A stretch of 47,414 nucleotides of DNA from Vicingaceae bacterium. GTDB lineage: Bacteria; Bacteroidota; Bacteroidia; Flavobacteriales_E; Vicingaceae. The position numbers and the translations under genes were made by a program. The notes under the pieces are model-generated. The model was not told the DNA's origin. It ran no database searches and saw only the letters and a list, made by a program, of their open reading frames with translations. The stretch spans positions 1 to 47,414 of the forward strand of contig JAGYIE010000007.1 of assembly GCA_018402765.1 (NCBI GenBank). Reading direction: 5' to 3'. This document shows, piece by piece, positions 17,979 through 26,077 of the stretch (positions are counted from its first letter, which is position 1; each line of letters begins with the position of its first letter).

Positions 17979-19322
17979 CTACAAGTTGGGGTTAAATGGT
18001 AAAATCCAATTTTTAGGTGCAAAAGTATCTTCTACTTTTGTTAAGTCTAATGTAGGATCAATCAATAATTGAGAAGAGCTCCCATTTAGGCTAGCATAAC
18101 ATTCTACGGTTATTATAGGTTCAAGAATTCCCTGTGTTTGATAGTATTTTTTTAAATAGTGAGCAAACTGTAGGAGCATGTCTGTTTGTGTACTCATCAT
18201 CTTTTCTTGATTTAGCGTGAGGAAGTCGTAATTATTAACTTCCCAACTTCGATTGGTTTTAGGATCTGTAACGTGAAATACTGCATAGCCTGCTTTTTCC
18301 ATTAACATTACTCTCCAAGAAAATCGGTATCCTTGCTCTGTCCAGAAGAGCTTTCCAGGATAGGCGATAAAACGAAGAGGAAATAGTAGCTGGAACAAAA
18401 AGAATACAGTAAACACTAAAATTAGAGGTCGATTTATCTTATTGGTTTCAACAGTTGACTGAGCTTGTTTTTTTACAGGAAGTAGATTCAACAGTTTTTG
18501 TTGGTATTTTAGGTGCCATTCACTGGAGAAGAAAATAATAGTAGCACCAATCATAACGAATGGAAACATCCCAATTTGGAATAAAAAATAGGTGGCTAGG
18601 TGGAATATTATCACAACTAAATACGCTATGTTTCTGTACTTTTTGACCAACAATAAGAAAGGGATAACTAAATCATAAATGGCCCCGAACCAAGAGAATA
18701 AATAGGCAATCCATGTTTTTGCTAAAAGACCACCTATCAAGGGAATATGCGCTTTTGCAGGCAACCATATTTTGAGCGGCAATGCCCTGAGTATCCAGTC
18801 CGAATTTAGCTTTGCTAGTCCTGCAAAAAAGTAAACGATACCCAGTTGCAATTTTAATACGCCAATCTGGTAAGCAGGCACATGAGATAGTTTATCTTCA
18901 GGTTTTAATAGCGTACGCAATGAAAAAAAGCGATCAGCAGGTAGGAAAATGAGAAGTAAACAAACAAGACTTACAAAGTAATAATGATTTAGGTAGTTGG
19001 TTTTGTCAATCAATTCAACATAGGTGAAGGTAATAAATGCTGAAATACTTGCGAATCTATACCAATATCCAATCGCCATCAGTAAAAAGCTAAGACCCAT
19101 GATGACGAACACAATATTCATCGAAACTTCCCCCAACGGCTTAATAAATTCAAACCCATAATACGTAAAGAAAAAAGTTGGGGTAACATATAGATCTGTT
19201 ATCCAGCCTTTAAAGGCGAAACGCAAAACCCCTGCGAAGAGAATCAATCCAAAAATGAATCGAAAACTTGCAAGGGGTGCGATGTGCGTTAAACCTGAGA
19301 GACGTTTAATTAATTCTTTCAT
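17979..19322 (-). CDS. HTTM-domain membrane protein (vitamin-K carboxylase-like)
   Basis: This 447-residue protein has about eight to ten membrane segments in the first 330 residues, with the HTTM/VKGC signature VELIDKTNYLNHYYFVSLVCLLLIFLP around residue 100, and a soluble C-terminal part. The family is named for horizontal transfer of the vitamin-K-dependent gamma-carboxylase membrane domain; bacterial members are mostly uncharacterised. It lies 11 bp downstream of the imelysin-like gene and 2 bp upstream of the TonB receptor gene, so translation is probably coupled and it should act in the same uptake system. Carboxylase activity is not established. Confidence 0.85.
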   Translation of the reverse strand: MKELIKRLSGLTHIAPLASFRFIFGLILFAGVLRFAFKGWITDLYVTPTFFFTYYGFEFIKPLGEVSMNIVFVIMGLSFLLMAIGYWYRFASISAFITFTYVELIDKTNYLNHYYFVSLVCLLLIFLPADRFFSLRTLLKPEDKLSHVPAYQIGVLKLQLGIVYFFAGLAKLNSDWILRALPLKIWLPAKAHIPLIGGLLAKTWIAYLFSWFGAIYDLVIPFLLLVKKYRNIAYLVVIIFHLATYFLFQIGMFPFVMIGATIIFFSSEWHLKYQQKLLNLLPVKKQAQSTVETNKINRPLILVFTVFFLFQLLFPLRFIAYPGKLFWTEQGYRFSWRVMLMEKAGYAVFHVTDPKTNRSWEVNNYDFLTLNQEKMMSTQTDMLLQFAHYLKKYYQTQGILEPIITVECYASLNGSSSQLLIDPTLDLTKVEDTFAPKNWILPFNPNL

Positions 19323-19333
19323 TTATAATAGAA

Positions 19334-20419
19334 TTAATCTCCATCATTGTCTTGATAAGTTATTAAGATTCCAAGTCTAGAAGGCATTTCAACTTTTATC
19401 AATAAGATTAATTTTTGAAGCTCTTGGTATGCTGATTCTACAGCTGCTGGATTGTTTTTAATTTGCTCAGATAACTCGCCTGATTCAATTCGTTTTAATG
19501 CTTCCTCTGCTGCAGTAAATTGTGTTTTTATCCTACTGTCTAACTGTTGTGCATCTATTGCCAATAAATAGTCATCAAAACTTGACCGATTAATGCCATC
19601 ATTACCAATTCCCAAGTATAGAGCTTCCATTTCTATTAAATTTTTAATAGCCAATGAAGTTGAAATTCCACTAAAATAAGCTTCTGCTTTTTCAGGTAGA
19701 GGTAGACCTAGTGAGCGTATCCCTAAAGGAATTCCAATTTTACCATCTCGGTAATTTCTTTCATAATGCTGGTTCCATGCATTTGTCAATATACCTATAG
19801 AGCTACCTATATCACTACCAATTTTATTTGAAAATGTACCTGCATAACTGCTTTTCCAAGAATTGTTTGTCGACTTTACTCGATAATTAATGTCGTCAAC
19901 TAGCGTATCCATGTAGGTGACATATTTTGCATCATTAAAAAGATTAACCGTTGCACTTGTACTCTTACTAAATAATAAATAGTCAATTGCAGGCAACCCC
20001 TTTTGATCAAAACTCCCTAATGTATTGATAGTTAAGTTGCCTGACTGAATATTGTTGATTATGGCGGCAGTATCGGTTGGGAAAGTATTTAGATTATTCC
20101 TCAGACTTACATCTGCTGCAGGACCAAATTCAGCATAATTGACTTTTTGATAAGAATGGTATACTTCCTTAAATTGCTCACTCAACTGAATAAAGTTGGC
20201 CTCATTTTTAATCCTCTTGAATGCTTCCCACCTCAAAATAAAATCTTCGACTTCACTTTCTAAAAGGGCATAATTCGGCAAAAATATATTTTCAGATAAG
20301 TTGCTAAGCATAGCCTGCTGATCAAAATTATCTTTAGGTGAATCGTTATCAGTATCGGCACAACTAAAAAGTGTTAGAATTACTATTCCTGAAATGAATA
20401 TGCGAAATTTTTTCATCAT
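19334..20419 (-). CDS. Imelysin-like lipoprotein
   Basis: This 361-residue protein has a lipoprotein signal (ISGIVILTLFSC with the lipid-bearing Cys20) and two helical-bundle halves typical of imelysin (peptidase M75/IrpA) proteins. The usual GxHxxE motif appears here as GLPAIDYLLFS, with Pro in place of the His. It is therefore probably a ligand-binding rather than a peptidase member. Imelysins are periplasmic or surface iron-regulated proteins near metal uptake genes. It sits between DUF4856 (35 bp) and HTTM (11 bp) genes in the operon. Confidence 0.9.
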   Translation of the reverse strand: MMKKFRIFISGIVILTLFSCADTDNDSPKDNFDQQAMLSNLSENIFLPNYALLESEVEDFILRWEAFKRIKNEANFIQLSEQFKEVYHSYQKVNYAEFGPAADVSLRNNLNTFPTDTAAIINNIQSGNLTINTLGSFDQKGLPAIDYLLFSKSTSATVNLFNDAKYVTYMDTLVDDINYRVKSTNNSWKSSYAGTFSNKIGSDIGSSIGILTNAWNQHYERNYRDGKIGIPLGIRSLGLPLPEKAEAYFSGISTSLAIKNLIEMEALYLGIGNDGINRSSFDDYLLAIDAQQLDSRIKTQFTAAEEALKRIESGELSEQIKNNPAAVESAYQELQKLILLIKVEMPSRLGILITYQDNDGD

Positions 20420-20454
20420 ATGTTTTTGTTACGTTATTTCTTTTAAAATGTGTT

Positions 20455-21600
20455 TTATAGAATATCTTTTACTGCATTCCAATTGTAAACACTGCTTAAT
20501 TCATCTTTAAGACTATTTAATCCATTAGGGGTAACATTCCATAAGTTTGTTCCAATATATTTATCAACTAAAGCATCAATTTCAGTAATGGTATATTTCC
20601 TAAATTCTGGATTAGAATACCTTAAACTTCTAGTAAATGCATATAATTCGGATAATACATGCATTCTATCGCCATTGTTACTTGCGTTTAAAGCAGCATT
20701 GGTATAGTGTATGGCGCAGGCAGCAATTAATCGATCTAGTTGTTCGTTGATTATTTGTACTTGTTCATCCAACACATCTCTTCTATTGTCTACTATAGCT
20801 TGTCTGCCTTTTTTAAAGGCATTCATTAATGGATTTGATAATTGTATATTGGCTTCAAATTCTTTAGCATAATGGGCCCAAAATCGAACAACATCTGAAC
20901 CGCTGTAATTGGCTTTGTAGTCTACAGGGGCTCCAAAATAACCAAATGCCTCATCAAAATGATGTTCAAGCTTTGTGTAGTTCTTGCCGTCTACCAAAGC
21001 AGTATTATCTACCGAAGGGCCTATTTTTTCTTCTGTGGTATATACATTAGCAATTTGATAGAATAGGGTAGCACCCATAATTCCTTTTTCAAAGACTTGT
21101 GTAAATTCAAATCCGTTTTCATCTACAAGAATTGTATTATTATTTCCTCTAGTTAGAAGCCCTGAAGTGCCATTGGCTGCCGTTATATTATTTGCTCCAT
21201 TATTACTTGCGTTAGCCGCACTAGTCAAAATGTCTTGAAAATAGGATACGTCAGGTGAGAAAGTTTTGTCTTCTAATTGTTTAGTAGAGCTAAATGAAAA
21301 GTTTCCACTTCCGTTACCGTTTGTATTCGCGTACATTGCTAACAGATCTGTACCTAGTATTTGGTTTCCGGCATCTGCTAATTTTAGTTTAGATTTAATT
21401 TCGCCTAACTGATCTAATCGTTCTGTTTGTCCGCTATATGAAACAGAACTACTTCCATTTCTCTCAAAAGAATAAGTTGCAGGAGTTGAAACTCCATTGA
21501 TACTTGGCTGAGGTACATCTTCATTTTTTTCACAGGAAGTAATTACTAGAGCTAAAATTGCTGGGAGTATTAATCGTTTGATATGCTTGTTGTTAATCAT
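20455..21600 (-). CDS. DUF4856 lipoprotein, first gene of the uptake operon
   Basis: The start at 21600 gives MINNKHIKRLILPAILALVI followed by TSC, a lipoprotein signal with the Cys in a proper lipobox. A longer open frame reaches 21690 but would overlap the promoter, so it is rejected. The mature part (381 residues in total) carries YSFERNGSSSVSYSGQTERLDQL, LKNLKS-like helices and the EAFGYFGAP segment that I associate with DUF4856. Function is unknown; the family recurs beside imelysin, HTTM and TonB-receptor genes in Flavobacteriia, so a surface role in metal acquisition is inferred. Confidence 0.88.
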   Translation of the reverse strand: MINNKHIKRLILPAILALVITSCEKNEDVPQPSINGVSTPATYSFERNGSSSVSYSGQTERLDQLGEIKSKLKLADAGNQILGTDLLAMYANTNGNGSGNFSFSSTKQLEDKTFSPDVSYFQDILTSAANASNNGANNITAANGTSGLLTRGNNNTILVDENGFEFTQVFEKGIMGATLFYQIANVYTTEEKIGPSVDNTALVDGKNYTKLEHHFDEAFGYFGAPVDYKANYSGSDVVRFWAHYAKEFEANIQLSNPLMNAFKKGRQAIVDNRRDVLDEQVQIINEQLDRLIAACAIHYTNAALNASNNGDRMHVLSELYAFTRSLRYSNPEFRKYTITEIDALVDKYIGTNLWNVTPNGLNSLKDELSSVYNWNAVKDIL

Positions 21601-21653
21601 GATTTTTATCTTATGTTTATTTAAACTAATTCTAAATAAGAAATTCCATGTTG

Positions 21654-21684
21654 CAAATTTACTGGTGAAGAAAGGTGTATACAA
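21654..21684 (-). promoter_or_regulatory. Promoter of the DUF4856-imelysin-HTTM-TonB receptor operon
   Basis: Minus strand TTG (21684-21682), 20-bp spacer, TAAATTTG (21661-21654), a full match to the Bacteroidota consensus. The leader before the ATG at 21600 would be about 45 nt. No clear Fur-type 19-bp dyad was recognised. Confidence 0.75.
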
Positions 21685-21905
21685 TACCACAAGCAGGGTA
21701 TTTTGCAGATTCGTAGTAAATTTAAGATGGTCTTAAAGTTTGTTTAATGCGCAGGAGGGCATGTAAAAAGAAGATGTTAAAGGATTATAGTTATAAAAAT
21801 CAATTGTTTGCGAATATTTTTAACAATTGTAATAAATGTATTGTGAAAAACTAAAGAAAGTAGTTAATTTGCATTCCTTTTAAAAGGCCTAGAAGCCTTA
21901 AAAAT
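21685..21905. other. Intergenic region between the uptake operon and tRNA-Arg
   Basis: It contains an inverted repeat CAATTGTT (21801-21808) / AACAATTG (21822-21829). A sequence at 21818-21835 matches the perfect palindrome at 23756-23773 in 15 of 18 positions. A short AAGGC/GCCTT dyad lies right before the tRNA. No ORF seen. Confidence 0.4.
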
Positions 21906-21979
21906 GGTCGAGTAGCTCAGCTGGATAGAGCATCTGCCTTCTAAGCAGACGGTCACAGGTTCGAATCCTGTCTCGATCA
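21906..21979 (+). tRNA. tRNA-Arg (anticodon TCT)
   Basis: A 74-nt cloverleaf. The acceptor pairs GGTCGAG with CTCGATC (one G-U), followed by discriminator A. The D arm contains AGCTCAGCTGGATAGAGC, the anticodon stem-loop reads CTGCC-TTCTAA-GCAG with TCT as anticodon, and the T arm holds GGTTCGAATCC. CCA is not encoded, as usual in Bacteroidota. It reads AGA (and AGG) codons, which are frequent in this AT-rich genome. Confidence 0.97.
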
Positions 21980-21989
21980 CTTCAAGAGT

Positions 21990-22028
21990 AGGGTAATAGT
22001 CTTTAAATAAGATTATTACCCTATTTTT
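21990..22028 (+). terminator. Intrinsic terminator after tRNA-Arg
   Basis: A 14-bp stem from AGGGTAATAGTCTT (21990-22003) and AAGATTATTACCCT (22009-22022), with a 5-nt loop and one G-U pair, is followed by ATTTTTAT. It sits 10 bases after the tRNA. Confidence 0.9.
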
Positions 22029-22033
22029 ATGTC

Positions 22034-22054
22034 TACAATTTCCCCGTATACTCC
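22034..22054. repeat. Short CCCCG direct repeat behind tRNA-Arg
   Basis: TCCCCGT occurs twice, 11 bp apart, in this stretch just after the tRNA terminator. Similar GC-rich pairs are often seen next to integrase attachment sites at tRNA genes, but no integrase or duplicated tRNA end is in the window. Confidence 0.3.
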
Positions 22055-22123
22055 CCGTTAAAGGCGTTTAATGTCAGTATTTTAGGGTTGATTTAGTTTT
22101 ATTTTTACCTTTATTGAATAGCT

Positions 22124-22150
22124 TAATTTTGTTCCTCTTTCGCAAAGAGG
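22124..22150 (+). promoter_or_regulatory. Orphan -7 element followed by a hairpin
   Basis: TAATTTTG (22124-22131) fits TAnnTTTG and is directly followed by the perfect stem CCTCTTT-cgc-AAAGAGG (22134-22150). No ORF follows on this strand before the terminator at 22303-22335. It may start a small RNA of about 200 nt; no TTG is found at -33. Confidence 0.35.
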
Positions 22151-22301
22151 TTTGGAGTGTTAAGCGACGATTTGACGAATGGAGATTTTTGCAAAAGTTT
22201 CGGTACTACCAAAGAAAAAAACGACAACCTATATAAGATCATCGTCTTTAGTGTAATTTTTAAATGTTTATTACTTTATTTCCTTGTTTCTATTTAAAAA
22301 T

Positions 22302-22335
22302 AGCCCATTTTTAGTTAAACTTAAAATGGGCTTTT
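22302..22335. terminator. Bidirectional terminator downstream of the sulfide:quinone reductase gene
   Basis: GCCCATTTT (22303-22311) pairs with AAAATGGGC (22323-22331). On the minus strand the stem is followed by TATTTTTA and would end the reductase transcript; on the plus strand it is followed by TTTT and could end a transcript coming from the tRNA side. Confidence 0.8.
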
Positions 22336-22356
22336 AATTATGTTTAGAAATTTGGT

Positions 22357-23652
22357 TTATACATTTTCTCCTTTTAACATTTTATTCCAGTAAAGATATG
22401 GAAGCATAAACTTTTTTAGCAACCATAAACGCCAGTGTTCTTTATCAGAGTTAAATACTAGCATTTGTTTAAGTTTAGGATCCGGAGTGAAATTTGAATC
22501 ATAATCAAATTCAGCCAATACCATTTTTCCGTATCCCGTTACTAATGGGCAAGATGAATAACCATTATATGTTTTTGTACTTATCGATTGTTCATTGGAT
22601 AATCTAGTTAGGTTTTCAACTACAATTGGAACTTGTTTTCTAATAGCTGCTCCTGTTTTTGCTGTTGGGAGTGCCGCAGCATCTCCTAAACCAAATATAT
22701 TTTTATACTTTTCATGTTGGAGCGTATGAATGTCTACAGCTAACCAACCCGCATCGTTTGACAAAACTGAATTTTTAATAAATTCTGGAGCTGTTTGAGG
22801 AGGTGCAAGGTGCAGCATATCGAAATGAATCCCGTAAAGCCCATTCTCTTTAGTTATCTTAACCTTTTTTGGATTGTAGTTAATCGTTTCATCTATACAG
22901 TTGTCGGTTGATTTGTCTTCTAAAATTACACAACCACCCACTTTAGGGTCTTTTGTAATTTTATACCATGCAATTTTTTTATCGCCATCCACTTTTACTA
23001 ATGCATGATGATATCGAACATTAATTTCCTTTCTATTGATTACATCCATTAGCGTATTAGCGATTGGTTTTACTCCGAAAATTACACCACCAGGCGTTGC
23101 AAAAATTATATTCGTATCTTTTTTAATACCTTTTTTGTAAAAGTAATCATCTGCTAAATACATAATTTTTTGAGGTGCACCTCCACATTTTATTGGAGTT
23201 GTGGGTTGGGTAAAGAGCGCAGTACCACCTTTAAAGTTTTTAATCACATTCCATGTAAATTCAGGGTCGGTGTAGTTACTACAAACGACACCTTTATCTA
23301 TTGCCTCTGTCAATCCTTCTACCATAGAAGTATCTATTTTTATTCCGGGTGCGACCACCAGATAGTCATAGCTAATTAGTTGACCACTTTTGGTCTCTAC
23401 TGTGTTATTTTCTGGGTGGAAATTCTCAGCAAACTCTTTTATCCAATTTACTCCTTTTGGCATTATCGAAGCCATTGATTTTCGGGTTTTGTCAAAGTTG
23501 TATGCATTAGCGCCAACTAAGGTCCATGCAGGTTGGTAATAATGATACTCGGCAGGTTCCAAAAGGGATACCTTAAAATTTTTACCTTTCAATAGCTGAG
23601 CAGCTGTCATTATGCCGGCAGTTCCACCACCTATAATAAGTACATGTTTCAT
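22357..23652 (-). CDS. sqr: Sulfide:quinone oxidoreductase-like flavoprotein
   Basis: This 431-residue FAD enzyme has the dinucleotide motif GGGTAGIM at residues 8-15, a second flavin motif in NIFGLGDAAALPTAKTG, and the two redox cysteines expected for SQR: C156 in PIKCGGAPQKIMYL and C368 in SSCPLVTGYGK. The spacing matches the mitochondrial SQOR-like type more than the bacterial type I. The C-terminal amphipathic helices (FMLPYLYW) fit monotopic attachment to the inner membrane. It oxidises sulfide, passing electrons to quinone and sulfur to an acceptor. It is monocistronic; no persulfide dioxygenase or rhodanese is nearby. An 18-bp palindrome lies about 105 bp upstream. Confidence 0.9.
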   Translation of the reverse strand: MKHVLIIGGGTAGIMTAAQLLKGKNFKVSLLEPAEYHYYQPAWTLVGANAYNFDKTRKSMASIMPKGVNWIKEFAENFHPENNTVETKSGQLISYDYLVVAPGIKIDTSMVEGLTEAIDKGVVCSNYTDPEFTWNVIKNFKGGTALFTQPTTPIKCGGAPQKIMYLADDYFYKKGIKKDTNIIFATPGGVIFGVKPIANTLMDVINRKEINVRYHHALVKVDGDKKIAWYKITKDPKVGGCVILEDKSTDNCIDETINYNPKKVKITKENGLYGIHFDMLHLAPPQTAPEFIKNSVLSNDAGWLAVDIHTLQHEKYKNIFGLGDAAALPTAKTGAAIRKQVPIVVENLTRLSNEQSISTKTYNGYSSCPLVTGYGKMVLAEFDYDSNFTPDPKLKQMLVFNSDKEHWRLWLLKKFMLPYLYWNKMLKGENV

Positions 23653-23755
23653 AAAAGTTTATTTTTAAATAATTACACCTACGGTTTAGTTAGAAGTATG
23701 CAGTTTAATTATTGGTTTAAAAAGAAGGCAATTTATAAAATGTGATTTACTTAAT

Positions 23756-23773
23756 TTGTAACAATTGTTACAA
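23756..23773. promoter_or_regulatory. 18-bp perfect palindrome, probable Crp/Fnr-type operator
   Basis: TTGTAACAATTGTTACAA is its own reverse complement. It lies between the divergent sulfide:quinone reductase gene (104 bp away) and the glycan cluster (149 bp to the ATG). Its form (TTGTnAC arms, dyad centre AATT) is like sites of Crp/Fnr-family regulators, which is inferred. An imperfect copy (15 of 18) is at 21818-21835. Confidence 0.6.
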
Positions 23774-23886
23774 TCAAAGCATTCCGTGCCTACAATTTTA
23801 TCCATCTATTCAGTTGTAAAAAGCTGGTCTGTAAAAAGAAATGGTTTTATAAGTCCATTTTTTCAAATAGTTGGACTATCTTTTTT

Positions 23887-23894
23887 TAAATTTG
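23887..23894 (+). promoter_or_regulatory. -7 element at the head of the glycan cluster
   Basis: TAAATTTG fits TAnnTTTG, 27 bases before the ATG at 23922. A TTG at 23871-23873 is only 13 bp upstream, too close for a standard -33. The position also excludes the longer TTG-started frame for the carrier protein. Confidence 0.5.
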
Positions 23895-23921
23895 GCCAAA
23901 CTTAAACCATTACATATTTCA

Positions 23922-24149
23922 ATGAAGGAAACGGATTTTTTAGAATTTACAGCAAAAGAACTATTAGTTGATGCTAATGAAATTGGTTTAAATACTGTTT
24001 TTAGAGATTTACCCAGATGGAGTTCATTAAATGCATTGATTTATGTTTCTAGAATTAAAGAGGAATATAATGTGATGATCTCTTCTCAACAATTGGCAGC
24101 ATCCAAATCCTTAAGTGATCTATACATGCTAATTCAAGCAGTGCATTAA
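23922..24149 (+). CDS. Acyl carrier protein
   Basis: This 75-residue, four-helix carrier protein reads KELLVDANEIGLNTVFRDLPRW and then SSLNALIYVSRIKEEYNV. The phosphopantetheine attachment site is S35 in WSSL, where most carriers have DSL, so the Asp is replaced by Ser. Its stop shares a base with the next start (TAATG), coupling it to a KAS III gene. It is an accessory carrier dedicated to the glycan cluster, not the fatty-acid synthase ACP. It probably supplies an acyl group for a sugar N- or O-acylation. The start at 23922 is the only one downstream of the promoter element. Confidence 0.8.
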   Translation: MKETDFLEFTAKELLVDANEIGLNTVFRDLPRWSSLNALIYVSRIKEEYNVMISSQQLAASKSLSDLYMLIQAVH

Positions 24150-25156
24150 TGGCAATATCAACTACAAAAGGCACATTAATTAAGGGCATTGTTACGGTAG
24201 TACCCGAAAACTTGGAGGACAATCTCACACTCGATGTATTAAGTAGAACGGATCAAAAAGCTCTTGTTGAGCATACTGGCATTCGATATAGAAGGCGCGT
24301 ATTGGATGCCAAAGCTTCAATCAAGGCATTGTTTACTCCTGGAATTAATAAAATACTTAAGGAATTAGATTGGGATAAATCTAGTATTGATGTTTTAATA
24401 TGTGTCACACAAACGGCTTCTATATCAATTCCTTCTGTAGCCTGTCAGCTACATGGTGATTTAAACTTTCACCAAGATGTAATCGCCTATGATATAAATT
24501 CTGGATGCTCAGGATTTGTATACGGTTTGCATACTGTTTCTCAATTATTATCAAGCCTTGATCAACCAACTCGTAGAGCTTTAATCTGTTGTGGAGATAT
24601 TTCTAGTGCTATTACTGATGATAAAGATTTGTCGGTAAGGCCCATTTTTTCTGATGCAATTTCAGTTGTAGCTCTAGAAAATGATGGAGGTATAGAAACC
24701 TCAGGAACGTTTAATTTGGAAACTATTGGTTCAGGGCAAAATGCAATTTTTACGGCTGAAACTGCGAATGGACGTAAAATGCGATTGGATGGAATAGATG
24801 TATTTAATTATTCAGTCTCTCATGTGCCGAACAATATAACTCGATTATTGAATCACCTAAGTAAACCAACTACCTTTCCTGATTTATATATTTTTCACCA
24901 AGCCAATCTAGTAATTAATGAATCAATAAGAAAGGCCATTAATCTGGAAAAAGAGAAAGTACCAAATTCTCTTTATGATTTTGGCAATACCGCTTCTGCT
25001 AGTATTCCGCTAACCTTATCTACTTCTTGGAATAAAGAGGCTGTAAGTTCCGGATGGATTTTAATTTCAGGGTTTGGTGTAGGTTTTTCTGTTGCTTCTG
25101 CGCTTGTGAAGTTTAATCCAAGTTGTATATTGCCACCATTAAGCATCGACTTATAA
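24149..25156 (+). CDS. 3-oxoacyl-ACP synthase III-like enzyme
   Basis: This 335-residue thiolase-fold enzyme has all three KAS III catalytic residues: C120 in NSGCSGFVYGL, H250 in FHQAN and N280 in FGNTASASIPLTL. By family it condenses an acyl-CoA starter with malonyl-ACP. Homologues in surface polysaccharide loci often act as acyl transferases or make short 3-oxoacyl groups for amino sugars. It is preceded by its own ACP (TAATG overlap) and followed after 11 bp by a glycosyltransferase gene. A housekeeping FabH role is unlikely given this context. Confidence 0.88.
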   Translation: MAISTTKGTLIKGIVTVVPENLEDNLTLDVLSRTDQKALVEHTGIRYRRRVLDAKASIKALFTPGINKILKELDWDKSSIDVLICVTQTASISIPSVACQLHGDLNFHQDVIAYDINSGCSGFVYGLHTVSQLLSSLDQPTRRALICCGDISSAITDDKDLSVRPIFSDAISVVALENDGGIETSGTFNLETIGSGQNAIFTAETANGRKMRLDGIDVFNYSVSHVPNNITRLLNHLSKPTTFPDLYIFHQANLVINESIRKAINLEKEKVPNSLYDFGNTASASIPLTLSTSWNKEAVSSGWILISGFGVGFSVASALVKFNPSCILPPLSIDL

Positions 25157-25167
25157 TTCATTTACTG

Positions 25168-26073
25168 ATGATAGAATTAGATATCGTAATTCCGCTATAT
25201 AACTCTCAAACGATAACTCCAAAGTTAATTCAACGATTAAATGAGTGGAGAGAAAGTGTTGACTTTGATTTTAGAGTCATATTTGTAGATGATGGGAGTG
25301 TGGGTAGTAGTAAAGAGTTAATAGAGCAAGAAGCTAAAAAGTTTGAATATCGATTGATAAGGTTATCTAGAAATTATGGACAGCATTCGGCTACTGCGGT
25401 TGGATTAAGTTATTGTAACGCCCCACTTATAGCAACTATGGATGATGATTTACAGCATGATCCTTTTGAATTGAATAAGATGATAGCTCATCTTAAAAAT
25501 AAAAATGTTGATTTGGTTTTTGGAAGTTATTCGGAGAAAAGACATTCCATTATTAGAAATTTAGGTAGTCGTTTTTTGAAGTTAGTATTTAGTTTTGAGG
25601 GAATCAATTATAAAGCAATTACATCATTTAGATTAATGCGCTCAAATGTGGCAAGCTCTTTTAAAAACAATCGGCGGCCAATTGTTTTTATAGAAGAGTA
25701 TTTGCTAAGGAATTCGAGAAGTACTTCTAATTGTTTAATTATACATAATTCTAGAGCCGATGGGGCATCCAGTTATTCCTATTGGAAACTATTTAAGTTT
25801 GCTCTAAAAATAGTGCTTTTTCACTCTTCTCTGCCACTAAATTTTATTGTGCGTTTTGGAATCTTAACAGCTGTTATTTGCTTTTTTATCGGTTGTTATT
25901 TCATTTATCAAAAGCTAGCATTTGATTCGCAACTAGGGTATTCGTCTACCATCGTTTCTATCTTCTTCTCAACAGGATTAATATTGATGACGCTTGGAAT
26001 AATCGGTGAATATATTCGACGTATTTGGATCTCGCATAACGAATTGGATCAAGTAACAATTTTTGAGGATTAA
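25168..26073 (+). CDS. GT2 glycosyltransferase, GtrB/ArnC/DPM1 type
   Basis: At 301 residues it has a GT2 catalytic domain starting DIVIPLYNSQ, with VDDGS and the metal-binding DDDLQHDP. It has the NYGQHSATAVGL motif typical of polyprenyl-phosphate glycosyltransferases and two C-terminal membrane spans (about 220-290) ending in GEYIRRIW. This class transfers a sugar from a nucleotide donor to undecaprenyl phosphate on the inner face. The lipid-linked sugar is then flipped and used by GT-C enzymes, such as the one at 41722-44205. The start at 25168 is chosen because the longer frame begins with TTG inside the preceding gene. Confidence 0.88.
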   Translation: MIELDIVIPLYNSQTITPKLIQRLNEWRESVDFDFRVIFVDDGSVGSSKELIEQEAKKFEYRLIRLSRNYGQHSATAVGLSYCNAPLIATMDDDLQHDPFELNKMIAHLKNKNVDLVFGSYSEKRHSIIRNLGSRFLKLVFSFEGINYKAITSFRLMRSNVASSFKNNRRPIVFIEEYLLRNSRSTSNCLIIHNSRADGASSYSYWKLFKFALKIVLFHSSLPLNFIVRFGILTAVICFFIGCYFIYQKLAFDSQLGYSSTIVSIFFSTGLILMTLGIIGEYIRRIWISHNELDQVTIFED

Positions 26074-26077
26074 ACTT

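Noticed and set aside
21601-21690. Thirty extra codons before the DUF4856 lipoprotein
   Set aside because: They span the promoter, and the lipoprotein signal starts at 21600.
22134-22150. Terminator
   Set aside because: The 7-bp stem with a 3-nt loop lacks a following T-run.
23871-23921. TTG-started extension of the acyl carrier protein
   Set aside because: It overlaps the -7 element and carrier proteins do not have such an extension.
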